From assembly GCF_932526225.1 (NCBI RefSeq), contig NC_064034.1:17806887-17870886 (forward strand): DNA of 64,000 nucleotides, given 5' to 3'. A program made the position numbers and the translations under genes. Numbering within the stretch: the first letter of the stretch is position 1; the number at the start of each line of letters is the position of its first letter. The stretch comes from Nematostella vectensis. Lineage: Eukaryota > Cnidaria > Anthozoa > Actiniaria > Edwardsiidae. Below are positions 1 to 10,943 of this stretch, in pieces. The notes below the pieces were generated by a model. That model did not search any database, was not told the origin of the DNA, and saw nothing but the letters and a program-made list of their open reading frames with translations.

Positions 1-709
1 AGGCCACTATATGGTAAATGGTGGGTGCACCAATATGTAATGCATGAAAGGAGATATATTTTTGGATTTTAATTTCCAAGACATTTTTCTGAATATTCGG
101 TCCAATGAAGGAGAGAATCGCCAAAAACAATACATAAAAATTACAGTATGGCATCTAAACAGTCTAAATATATTATTTCAAATCTTTGGGATGCTGTTAC
201 ATCCATGACCTATTCTGCACAAGGGCAAAGCTTGTCGGAGTATTGTTTTGATTGAAAAAAAATATTTATAATGGAACTTCTATGATGGGACATAAGAATT
301 TGCCATTAGACTCTTGACAACTTTGACAGCCATATTCACACCAGGAATTGTGTTTGTTAACTTTGATGTACTGCATAATTTAAATTATTGAATAAGGCCT
401 GGATCCATTTGGTTCTGGTACAATAAATAAATCTCAGTAAAGAGCAGGATCCTAGATTCCCTAAAAATACCTCAATCAGTCAACACAGAAGGTGTTCAAT
501 GCTGGCTCCGCTTTTAGGCAGTGCCTAAATTTATATATTATACCTCATGGAATATCAAATTGTAGCCTAGCTTGAATCTCCATATCAATTGAAACTTGGA
601 CAAGTTTCCATGGTAAAAAGGGATCCCTGTGGCAGTGCTAAAATAGCTGGAAAGGCAATTCCTTTACACTATTAAATACTTATTTTGTGTTTTTTTTTAT
701 ATATCTTAG
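1..709. other. Intron or upstream sequence of CTH, no exon seen
   Basis: No coding exon is recognisable. The first visible CTH exon begins at 710 in the middle of the protein, so this stretch is most likely intron and the 5' exons lie left of the window. A dispersed repeat of about 42 bp sits at about 500-541. It contains a near-palindrome (TTTAGGCAGTGCCTAAA) and recurs in the opposite orientation near 40495-40536. Confidence 0.6.
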
Positions 710-3700
710 CAATATGAGTATTCTAGATCTGGAAACCCAACGAGAACCTGCTTTGAAGAGTGTGTAGCTGCACTGGAAGGGGGCAAGCATGGTGAGTAAT
801 CAATGTCTGTAACCATAGAGTGTCAGATGAACCTCTGATTGATCTTTTTGGGTCAGCTAAAACAAAAAAAAATCATTGGCTGTCATGAATGCATAATGAA
901 AAGCTAGAAGTGCATATTCCAAATTTATATTTCCAGTTTCACCCATTTTTTTCGCCTGGCCCTTAGGCTAATTGCTTTATTTTTAAGTGTGAAAGAGACA
1001 TATTAAATATGACCAACTGGACATATCTTCCAGTTTTATAATGCTTGTTTACTTGTTTTTGTAGGCATTGCCACATCGTCTGGTTTGGCTGCCACCATGC
1101 TTCTCGTGCACACTCTTAAGTCAGGAGATCACATTGCTTGCATTGATGATGTTTATGGTGGTATGTAATACAGCACCACTTAAAATTACACAGAATAAAA
1201 ACATATGATATTGATGATTGCATGTAGGTTTATATATAACAATAAAGGCCTAACAGTAATTTTTTTATATCGCAGGTACAAACCGATACTTCAGCCGTAT
1301 AATGACTCCCTCGATGGGCATTGAAGTCACTTTTCATGACTACACAAATTTGGACAATCTAAAAAAAGCAATAAAACCAAACACCAAGGTCAGATTGTAC
1401 AATACATCTCCTGGGGGGGGGGACTCTCCAAAAAAGTAGACGGGGGTGCTTGACCTATCTTTTAGGGTATAAAATTCTTACCAACTGCTATTTCTTAGGG
1501 TGTGTTTAGGATTTTTCCGATTCTGCTATCTTTTAGTGGTTTTCACTCTGAATGAGGAGGATTTTTCCGATTCTGCTATCTTTTAGGGTGTCTCACGCTA
1601 GATGACGGCCCAATCGTTTGAAACGTATTTTACAATACGTTTAATACTTTCGACTTTTTTGTCGGTTACATAAAAATACAGGATCCGTCAGCCAATTAAA
1701 ACAAGCATTGTTTTTTAATGCTTTTTTAATCTCTCAGTGTTAAAATTTCCTTTGACCACACCCAATGTGCTATTTCTTAGGGATAAGAATTGTTGTTGAT
1801 CACGCCCTTAGTGCTATCCCTTAGGGTCAAAATTGATTTTGCTGTCGAGCACCCCCGTCTGTTTTTCTCATAGTCCCCCCCCCCCTCCCGGGATACATCT
1901 GTTTGCTGAATACCCTATTTCTAATTTGAATATAATTTCAGATGGTCTGGGTAGAAACTCCGACCAACCCAACACTAAAGCTGACTGACATCCAAGGAGC
2001 AGCAGACATTGTTCATCAGCATGAGGTGAATCTTCAATAGTTTTTTGTTTGTTGTTTCAATTATTATGGAAAATGCATAGGATACTTAAGAGGGACTAGA
2101 CAATGCAGCCTAGAACATTACTATGGACAATAGCTCCCTTTCAGCTCTACTGGAAATCCTGTTATTTTCCATTAAGTAACTTTCTGTGAAGGCATTTGGT
2201 ATCCAGAACGGAAGGAAGACTTAAATATCAATATTCATTTTTAGAAATGCCTTTCTATAAAAAAGTACACTTTTGGAGTTATTGTCATGCGTGACATGTC
2301 TCCCAAGACCTTTAAATATGTGCTTAATATTAACATATGGATTATGTCCATAGGGTGTGATGATGGTGGTGGACAACACCTTTATGTCCTCGTACTTCCA
2401 GGTATTATATCAGTGGTATTTTTTAAAGTATTCTGATGCTGGAAATTTATCCAACTGTAATCCCTGAAACAATTGTTTTGATTCCTTTTTTTTTATTTTG
2501 CTGAACATTTCAGAGACCACTGTCTCTTGGAGCAGATGCTGTTATGCACTCCGTCACCAAGTATATGAATGGTAATCACATAGTTTCTGGCATTTATTGG
2601 ATTCTTTCTCTTAGCTGATGTCATGTTGGTCTTTCTCCAGGACACTCTGATGTGTGCATGGGTGTGATCGCAACAAATAACGATGAGCTTGCCAAAAAGC
2701 TTAAGTTCCTTCAGTTTGGTAAGTGCACAGTGCTTTCTACAACTAGCAAGTCACAATAAACAAATACAGCTAAACTCATGTTGTTAATGAAATTTCCTTT
2801 TTTGTAGCTTCTGGACCAGTGCCTAGCCCATTTGACTGCTATCTTGCCAACCGTGGTCTGAAAACACTGCATGTACGCATGCGAGAACACGAGAGAAATG
2901 CTAAAGCAGTGGCCAGCTTTCTCGAAAAGGACCCCAGAGTCACGGCTGTAAAGTACCCAGGTGAATAGCAGCATTAGCGTTTTGTAATAGAAGCTTTGAA
3001 AACCTAGGCACATAGTAGAGGGTGGGTACAAAGAGTATACTTTGGTCTTTTCTTATGAAAGAATCAACCATCTAAGTTGGCCTGAAACCATATATACCGT
3101 ATTCTAGGTCATTTGATTGACTTTTGCTGTCATAAGGGCAAAGCATATAAGTGCTACTTCTCAATTCAAATCACCACATTTTGTTTATGCATTGTAGGTC
3201 TCCAATCTCACCCTCAGCACGAACTTGCCAAACGTCAGATGACTGGTTTTGGTGGAATGGTGACATTTTACATCAAGGGAGACCTCAACACTGCCACAGA
3301 GTTTCTTAAACAAGTCAAGGTATGTTTATATGAAATGTAATTGAAAATTACAAAATGGCATTTTGGTGGGTTATAAGATGTTAAGTAACAACAAAAATAA
3401 CTTGAGATTTCCAGTGTTAGCTTTGCATGAATAAGCAATGTGTATTTTTGTCTTCTAGGTTTTCACCCTTGCTGAAAGTCTGGGTGGCTTTGAAAGCCTG
3501 TGTGAGCATCCGTAAGTAAATAGAAACTTGTCAACTTTGTTTTAAAAGAAAGTGATGGCAAACTGTTGGACTCCATCAAACACTCTTTGTTCTACAGAGC
3601 TGTTATGACACATGCATCTGTCCCACCGGCCCAGAGGGAGGTACTAGGCATCTCAGACACGCTGGTGAGTGAACACTTTCTTTTTTTAGTCTTGCCTGTT

Positions 3701-3965
3701 GTAATCTCCCCTGCCTGGTATGATTCAGGGTCTGGTATTTTTGGGGAGTGTCAGTGCTGTTATTATAAATCTTTTTTGAAATTATTTGCTTTGGTTGTCT
3801 GTTGGTGGGATTTCATATGATGTGGAGCTTTGTTAATTGATTTGTAAGGACTAATTAGGCTTTTGTTTCATCTAGATTCGTCTATCAGTTGGACTTGAAG
3901 ATACCAAAGACCTTATAAATGACTTGGACCAAGCACTAGCAGCTGCTGTAAGGGACAGCCAGTGA
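710..3965 (+). CDS. CTH: Cystathionine gamma-lyase, 3' twelve exons
   Basis: PLP-dependent enzyme of the Cys/Met metabolism family. It cleaves cystathionine to cysteine, 2-oxobutyrate and ammonia in the cytosol (transsulfuration) and is also an H2S source. Exons: 710-791, 1065-1160, 1276-1388, 1942-2025, 2354-2401, 2514-2571, 2641-2718, 2808-2960, 3198-3319, 3459-3511, 3598-3664, 3876-3965 (TGA). They join to 347 residues in one frame with GT-AG borders. Visible family motifs include EYSRSGNPTR, SSGLAA, DDVYGGTNRYF, ETPTNP, VVDNTFMS, TKYMNGHSD with the PLP-binding lysine, FTLAESLGGFESL and RLSVGLED. The vertebrate protein is about 405 residues, so roughly 55-60 N-terminal residues are encoded left of the window. 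No frame damage is seen. Cystathionine beta-lyase or gamma-synthase are relatives, but the ESLGGFESL and C-terminal wording fit animal CTH best. Confidence 0.95.
1410..1892. mobile_element. hAT-like MITE in CTH intron 3
   Basis: The 483-bp block has terminal inverted repeats of about 40 bp. Each end is a G run followed by GACT, an A-rich stretch, then AGACGGGGGTGCT and GAC, seen at the left end and inverted at the right. An 8-bp direct repeat ATACATCT flanks it exactly (1402-1409 and 1893-1900), as expected for hAT-type insertion. No transposase ORF is present, so it is non-autonomous. Internal lines of the type CTGCTATC..TTAGGGTGT recur near 60420 in the kinesin-like gene. Confidence 0.8.
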
Positions 3966-4139
3966 TGAAACAATTTTGAACATTGTTTTGTAAAAATTAG
4001 GAAATTAAATGTTAGACAGCTGCTAAAACTTCTTCAAAAAAACTAGAATTACACTAAACAGAGCAGGTAGTAAATTTGGCTTGCCTGATGTGTTTCCCTA
4101 TGATCTCTTTCCTTTTCCTCATCTCAATATTTAACAACA

Positions 4140-4305
4140 CAACCATCACTAAATTATCAACACCACCAGCATCATCATCATCATTGCCACTATCGTCACA
4201 ATTATTATTTTAAACATTATCATTATTATCACACACAGCATCATCACCATTTTTATCATGATCACCATCATTATGAATTATCATCACCATCATTATTATT
4301 ACCAG
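4140..4305. repeat. Imperfect ATC/ATT trinucleotide microsatellite
   Basis: Runs of CAT, ATC and ATT triplets, interrupted but continuous in phase over about 165 bp, just downstream of CTH. Confidence 0.85.
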
Positions 4306-4497
4306 AGTTTGTCAACTAAAATCAATCTAAAGTCTACATCGTTTTTTGGTGTATAATATGTACCAATGTTAGGTGGGCAAAGATGATGGCACGCATTTCG
4401 TTCTCATCCATTATTTTTCTTGCGTCTCATTTCATTATTTGGCTACAGGTCTCACTTGTTCTTTATGAACCTGAATAGCCTGCGTACCATTTTTCTC

Positions 4498-4823
4498 ACC
4501 CGGTATCTGCGATATCCTTGCTCGCCACTAGCAAAATCACAGGCTTACCAACCTCTCAGTCAGTCATCAGTCAATCTCAGTAACTATCTCGAATATTTTC
4601 ACTATTGATCACCTCCTATAATTGTCATATAATGGTCTTTATATCCTAGAATAAAGGTCACAATAAACTATCACTGCTTTGTGATTTGTATTTATTCAGA
4701 CGATGAGAGTTTATTGTGACAATTTTAGGACAATAACAGGTGGTCAATAATATTCGAGCTAGTTGATGGGATTGACTGGAGACTGACTGAGAGGTTAGTA
4801 CGCCTGTGGCAATATACCCGGTA
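4498..4823. repeat. Long imperfect inverted repeat (foldback element)
   Basis: The left arm at about 4498-4640 and the right arm at about 4711-4823 are reverse complements with mismatches. The block ACCTCTCAGTCAGTC at 4551 pairs with GACTGACTGAGAGGT at 4782-4796, and ACCCGGTAT pairs with ATACCCGGT. A tight inner pair is GTCACAATAAACT / AGTTTATTGTGAC. No ORF of note; probably a MITE or foldback element. Confidence 0.7.
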
Positions 4824-6215
4824 GAGCGCAATTACGCCTGTCAAGAAACTAGAAGGACTAAGGAAGGAGTACATAACGTAAAATGTTCCCAAGAGTAAAC
4901 CCTTTTTTTCTTGTTTCGTTTCATGTAAAAAGAACACGAATTTCTTAGTTAACACAAGAAATTCGATGGGAATGTTTGTGAAGTAATTTTTGGCAGAGAA
5001 ACTTCTGAAACGAGATATTGGGATATGTTACAGTTTCGACTTTGATTCGAGAAAAATAGGCGGGTCGCGTCCTTTATTTGACAAAAAGGGATTTGAGCAT
5101 ATTTTGTTCCTATAAACTCATCAACTGATATTAGAAAATCTTATTTACTATCATTGAGTACTTGCCAAGTCTAGGAGCATAAAAAAGGAATGCGGTACAA
5201 GCCCCATTTAATGTGTAGACATATTGCAACGACTCATTGAAGCAAGAAACTTTGCGCTTACGAGTTCTTCAAGTTTGATTTATTTCAAGCCGCCTGCCAG
5301 TGCTTTGGTGTTACAGGCTAAAAGGGAAGTTCCTGCAACGCCTTGGTTGTGCGCACAGTTGAAAACGCCAAGTATGTACCAAAACTCATAGCGTAGAGAT
5401 TAATCCCCGATTTCGGAGCCAGGAAGTGAGTCACTGAATCATGATGTGAAAGAAGGTCTTAATCTAAAGAAAAAGTGTTCAAACACACTAACCGTTCGGA
5501 CTGACGATGTTTCAGTCTGTTTTGAATAAGTAATAACAAATCATTTTCTCTATAAAGCTCCCATCAACCCGAATCATAGTATCATGGCAAATACGGAACT
5601 ACCTTTTTAGATATTTTTTTTGTTTTTACAAAGGGTACTTCTAAACCGCTTTAAACTTGAGATGTGTGGCTGAGAAGTAGCCAAAATAAAGTGAAGACCT
5701 CGTGATTTCAATTATTTTAATATCGTCGTAGGTAGTGTGCGAGTTACAGTGTCAAGGTGACATAACATAAAACTCTCCTGTTTAACACAACAGACAATCG
5801 TCAATTAAATTAAGAACAAAAAGTGGAATTTGATTCCTGGTTCTTCCAATACACCAGAACACAGATAAAACTAACTTATACCTAGCGAAACACTTTATAA
5901 TAGACCAATAAAACCATGCCTAGAAAGAAATAATGATCTCAACCCCAGTGTGTTGTCTATGCTGTAATATGTCATCAAAGAATGTCCTGTTTCTCTCTAT
6001 CCAATTACTATCCTCAAATAAAACAAAACAAAAGCTACTTCCTCGCTAGAGAAGTACCCCCTAAAATTCATATAATTATCATGTATTATTATAATGTAGT
6101 GGAATTGAAGACATGCGTGTCATATATAAAGCATCCATATAATGCCCACGTATTAGATTATCCCCAACGGGTAGGAGGGGTTGGATATGTGATATCCATA
6201 TGGCATTCTTGAAGG

Positions 6216-9200
6216 TCAGCGATTTTCGGGAACTATAAGTTTCCATGTCTGACCATCTATATTTTTATATGGGCCCAAATTGAATACAAAATCAGCATGC
6301 TTCTTCTTCTCAGTACAGTAGGCATATCTAGGTTTCTCCACGGTGCACTTCACGCATATAAACTGCAGCGTGTCGCCTATTCGTGAGTGAGCAAACGTGC
6401 AATAAGCGGGGGCTTTTCCTACAGTATGCTTAGAACACTCTTCTGATTTATCCGCACCGCGCACCGACACGCCGTGTCTCATGCGACCTTTTTCGTCACA
6501 GTACATCGGCTTAAACTGAGTCTTACGAGCGGTAAGCAGGTGCTTGCCATCTATTAACTGCCATCCCTTCTTATTATCTCTCTTCTGGTACTCCAGGCTG
6601 ACTGGGACCTGCTCTAAGTACATTATAAGGTTGGCGGAACCTTTGCTCTTTAATGTGCTACCTATTTTGTTGGTGGTACCACTCTCTATTGATATCTCGT
6701 CCAGCTTGCCGTATGTACTGCTGGGTTCTTTAGGTCGTACTGCCTGGGCTTTCACGTGGTTGGGTAAGACAGATGGTGGATTGCCGACGCCCGGGGGCTT
6801 TGTGTTGTTTACGTGGTTGGAGACAGACGTGTTATTGAATGACTGGGGCTTGGCATAATTCGTACCCAAGGGGCTGGCTGGGGGAACTGGGCTACTCTTA
6901 GGGCACGGGGAAGACGGAGCTGCGGCATGACTGTTATGATGTTGGTATGATGGCTGGTTGTCCTTGCCAACACTCTCATTTGCCTTAGCTGCTATAAATA
7001 AAATCAATAAAATGTCAACCACAATCGCTTATAAGAACAGATACCATTGCGGGGACAAAAACATCATACAGTAGGTCCAACATAAAAAGGTCTGACAAAG
7101 GCCAACATTTCAAACCCTCAAAAATACTAAGGACAGAAACATTCAACCTTTCTAAAACGATTCTCAATTTGAGAGCAAAGACCAAGTTCCAAATAAGGCA
7201 ACTGTACATCATTGTTAGCTGACCTGTGTTCAGATAAACACCACCCAAAAAGTAGCAGGCGAATTTTTCAACGACCCAAAATATATTGTATGCCCGTAAT
7301 GCTAATAACTTCCCCTGGGTATTATCCTTGACAATATGGCATAGGGCCGTTTATTTGCTAATACTCTTTGAGGTCAAATGGCATGAAACAGCATAAAAGA
7401 GGATACAAAAAGAAGCATTAGGCCAGGACCTGTATGAGGGTATACCAGTACCTGCCAGTTGGGTCTCTTTAAGTGCTGATGCATATGACTGCTGTTTCTC
7501 CTCCTCTCTAGCAAGGAAATGCTCTATTGCAAGATCCTCCCTCTCGTCTAGTATATCTGAGGGCTTGCTTCTACCGATGGCTTGGAGACCCTCCTTAACA
7601 GCTACACTGCCATCTGCGATATAATCTACTGGTTCTGACGGCAGAGGTGGGGACGGGCAAGGACTGGTCTCTCGGCTAAGTGATGTTATTATAGGGCCAC
7701 CTTGTTGCATCTGGGGTACAGTAGCCAGCCATCCACTAGTTCCAAACTCCTCCCCTCCAGGGGTTGGGTTAAGACTCGACGGTGCCCACATGGGTGGGGT
7801 GGTAAATACTTGTGGTTGGTAATGAGGGTACCTCCTATTCATATCAGCAGTGGTTAAAGGAGCAGTCATAGGCTGTCCAAGTCCTATACCATACGGCCCT
7901 AATAAATGGTAGGGATTAAATGATTCCAGGTGGCCATACCCACTGGACATTGTATTGTGAGGACTTGAGGGTGTGTTTTGTGGATTCATTGGCTCGTTGG
8001 GTAGTGTCTGGGTTTCTGCATCATTGCACTCCACCACAGCTTGCACCTCAGCGTGACTCATGTCTGGGCTGATGCCTTGATGTTTCATGTTCAATAAGTC
8101 TGCTCCTTGTGTTACGTCTGGGGCGTCCTTTCTTGTGGATAATTTGAACCATAATTTCATAATTGGAATACACTTGCCAAGAGGAATGTCTAGTTCCTTC
8201 GAAATAAAAAAAAAATAAAAATAAAAAGGGGAACATTTGTCCCACAAAACTGGAACATCTTGGAACCCATTATAAAAACATATTCATTATTGGTGTGTGT
8301 CGTATATTGATTTTATGTGGCATCTCAGTTGGTATGTTAGTGGTTTACTTAATACAAACTTTTACAAGAGTGTGTGCTATTGCACAATAAATTATAATAT
8401 AATTTTAATGGATTACACGGGGATCCTGAATTCACAACAGTGTGAAACTACATAGGTCTATCTTTTATGGGGTCTTTAAAAGCCACATTGTCACCAGTTT
8501 ACTTCTGGTCGATAACGTAGCAATCTCTGATGATTTTTAACAGAAAACGCAAAAATATTTCAAAATTGTAAAAACAGTGGATCTATTAGAAGTTTTTTCG
8601 AGGATATGACTGATAATTTAATGTGAATGACCTTTTTAATAGCCCATATACTAATAGATTCTTTTGTCTTTTGTCGGTTGAGGTTACCATTGGCCCTCAG
8701 GAAATAAACTAGTGACAATGTGGCTTTAAAACTGAGGTGTTCATATTAGCTAGCTTTTCTTAGAACAGTAGTGTTTCTGTACTTTTGAAAGTACATTTGA
8801 AAATGGTGAAATCTGATTCAACAGTTAAAATCCTCTATGCATTAATAAAAGAATTCCAAATGATATTCATCCTTTGCTAAAAGTTGTACATGTGTACTGG
8901 TTTCTTACCCTTAGTAAGTTTTTAAATTCTTCTTCTGTCCCCATATACTGTAATGTTCTATCCTAGAAAAACAGAAACAATATCATTACCAACAAATGTT
9001 ATTATTTTTGTCAGCCTTTCAAACGATTCACAGAAATATAACTTTCTTCAAGAATTCCCTTTTCTTAATATTTTTTTTATTCTTCATTTTATATTTTGCA
9101 CGTTTGGGGGTGCTTATTTGGAGTCAATTCCTTTACTGTTAGATGGAACCTATAAAACAAGCATTTACAGTATTCTTACATTCCCAACAGCCCTAGGGAT

Positions 9201-9363
9201 TGGCTCTGGATTTGCCATGGGTGAAAGCAGTCATTATATGTATTTCATGTACAAATTTTAATTTTTATGGCTATACCTGAATAAAGTTATCAACAAAAAC
9301 AGGCTTAAGGTCTGGCATCCCAAGCTCATCCAGAATTGAAAATACTCCTTTGTAATGATCCAT
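6216..9363 (-). CDS. SAM-domain protein with Cys/His-rich C-terminus
   Basis: Four coding exons read on the minus strand: 9363-9277 (ATG at 9363-9361), 8962-8909, 8196-7452 and 6991-6216 (TGA), joining in frame to 553 residues. Residues about 5-65 look like a SAM domain: FSILDELGMPDLKPVF, then NFIQDRTLQYMGTEEEFKNL, then LDIPLGKCIPIMKLW. This protein-interaction or RNA-binding fold is inferred from pattern. The middle is Pro/Ser/Gln-rich and probably disordered. The last ~130 residues are basic and carry spaced Cys and His (MYCDEKGRMRHG, CSKH, YCTFAH, FICVKC, YCTEKKKH), suggesting a zinc-binding domain. The 9389 acceptor precedes an in-frame ATG, so a non-coding 5' exon is likely, perhaps ending at the donor at 10731. 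I do not recognise the orthologue, and the function is unknown. Confidence 0.75.
8476..8729. mobile_element. MITE copy 1, AGCCACATTGTCACC termini
   Basis: About 254 bp with inverted ends: AGCCACATTGTCACCAGTTT on the left and its reverse complement with few changes on the right, each next to TTAA-like bases. It lies in the intron between exons 2 and 3 of the SAM-domain gene. A second copy lies at 17488-17714. No ORF. Confidence 0.75.
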
Positions 9364-9899
9364 GATGGGAGAAATGGGCCACAGATGACCTGTATTCAGA
9401 AAGACAAGCCGATCATTCAACACTAATCATAATCACAGCTACCTGATACAAGCACTGATCTATTACCCACATAGTATAAATCTACTCACATACAATCACG
9501 AATCTCGCAATTTAAATGGCTCCCATACTCACTATCTATTGAGCCATAGATAGTGAGTAGCGAAAAGGCTGGCCACTTGAAGGGAAAGAGACAAAAAAAA
9601 CTTGAATCAAATTTGAGAAATTTGGTTCCCAATCTTTTCTAGTAAATGCATTTTCCATCCTTACAAAAGGACAATAAAAGTAACGAAGACTGCAAGGTTT
9701 CAATTCTCGTTTATCTGCACGCGCTGCAAACACCTGTTGCATGCACTCACGAAAGATCTAGAAAACACACTATTTCAAACGAGCACGCCCTGTTTTTGTT
9801 TTGTAATATACTTTTTCGTTGTGTTATATTATTTATTACTGAGAATTATTAAAATCGTCATTTATTTGAAGGTAGTATGTGAGTGGATTTATACTTAAA

Positions 9900-10009
9900 C
9901 AATTAGACTACTCTTTCCTGTTTTCTATGAGTCAAATAGTCAACTAGGCGCTACGTGCCTCGTTGACTATCTTTTGACTCATAGAAAATCCGAACTCGTA
10001 GTCTAATTG
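9900..10009. repeat. Hairpin-forming inverted repeat
   Basis: The arms are about 45 bp (9900-9944 and 9962-10009): CAATTAGACTAC ... TTTTCTATGAGTCAAATAGTCAAC is mirrored with a 17-bp loop. A smaller hairpin (ACTCACTATCTAT / ATAGATAGTGAGT) is at 9529-9559. Both are in the 5' intron or upstream region of the SAM-domain gene. Confidence 0.7.
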
Positions 10010-10730
10010 TGAAATATAAAACGCTCAGAAGAGAGGATATCAGTAATAATAGGAAAACAATAGCAAATAAGTATTGTTATGAAATAACAGTAGATGTATG
10101 ATAGAGAAGAAATAATAAGGATCAAGGGAATTTATAAGCGTTTTATATTGATAAATGTGAAGTACTCATATAAGAATATGATTTTAATAAAGATAATTGT
10201 AATTTCTTTAGATACTAATCTATTAAAACTCTTACAAACAATAACAAATTTGCGTAAAAAAAAGGAAAATACTGCAGTGAAAATAAAATACTATTTTAAT
10301 GTAATGCAGCGATATCATGTTCAATGATTTTAACGAAGTAATAACGAAATAATGACACAGGCAATCTTGCCGGCTCTAAAAACAAATCGACTCAACAAGA
10401 AAGTATAGTCGTGAGTTTTTGTTACCGAAAAAAACCGCGTGACCTAAAGCCGAAAAAACATTGCAGATTACATCCATCGTGTTTATTACAATACCAACAA
10501 CTACAAGGAACAATATATCGCAGTACTGATAACAGATAATGCTGTCCCAAGACGTTATCGACCGAAACTTCCAGGAAGCAATTCGATACGAGCGAGTTTT
10601 CTACAACTCATCAAAATTTGTTCTGGTCATTGTCTGATTTAACCTCCATTATAACCTGAAGATTCATTGTGGGCCCGCTCCTTGTCATAAAATCAAAAAA
10701 GTAGATTTGATATAGCGTACAACAGCGTAC

Positions 10731-10943
10731 CTTATTCAATCGATTATCGAGGGATTCTTCGAAGTTTCTTTACCACAGAGAACCCTCCATTAGCTGGCCG
10801 CCATTTTGAATCATCAACAAAGCGCGAGGCACTGGTGCCCAATCACGCATGCGTACTAATGTCGGAGTTCCAACATGGCCGCTGTGTTCTGATCATTCGT
10901 TCTATTTGATTTCTTGTTCTTTGCGAAATCAGATATTGCCAAG
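10731..10943. promoter_or_regulatory. Putative bidirectional promoter, SAM-domain gene / ALG6
   Basis: Divergent genes meet here. On the minus strand AAAATGGCGGC (a YY1-like motif) lies near 10800 and starts a 4-codon uORF (Met-Ala-Ala-Ser-stop). On the plus strand ATGGCCGC at 10875 starts a 5-codon uORF, and AAGATGGCC at 10941 contains the ALG6 start. A good minus-strand splice donor (AAG/GTACGC) at 10731 could end a non-coding first exon of the SAM gene. No TATA box is evident. Transcription starts are not visible from sequence. Confidence 0.45.

Larger units (their letters stand above)
3966..6215. other. Intergenic region between CTH and the SAM-domain gene
   Basis: Convergent 3' ends. 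It holds an ATC/ATT-rich microsatellite at 4140-4305 and a long inverted repeat at 4498-4823. The first ~150 bp probably include the CTH 3' UTR. The small ORFs here have no recognisable content. From 4960 to 6215 I see nothing beyond AT-rich unique sequence. Confidence 0.6.

Noticed and set aside
6544..6858. 104-codon plus-strand ORF
   Set aside because: Antisense of the last exon of the SAM-domain gene.
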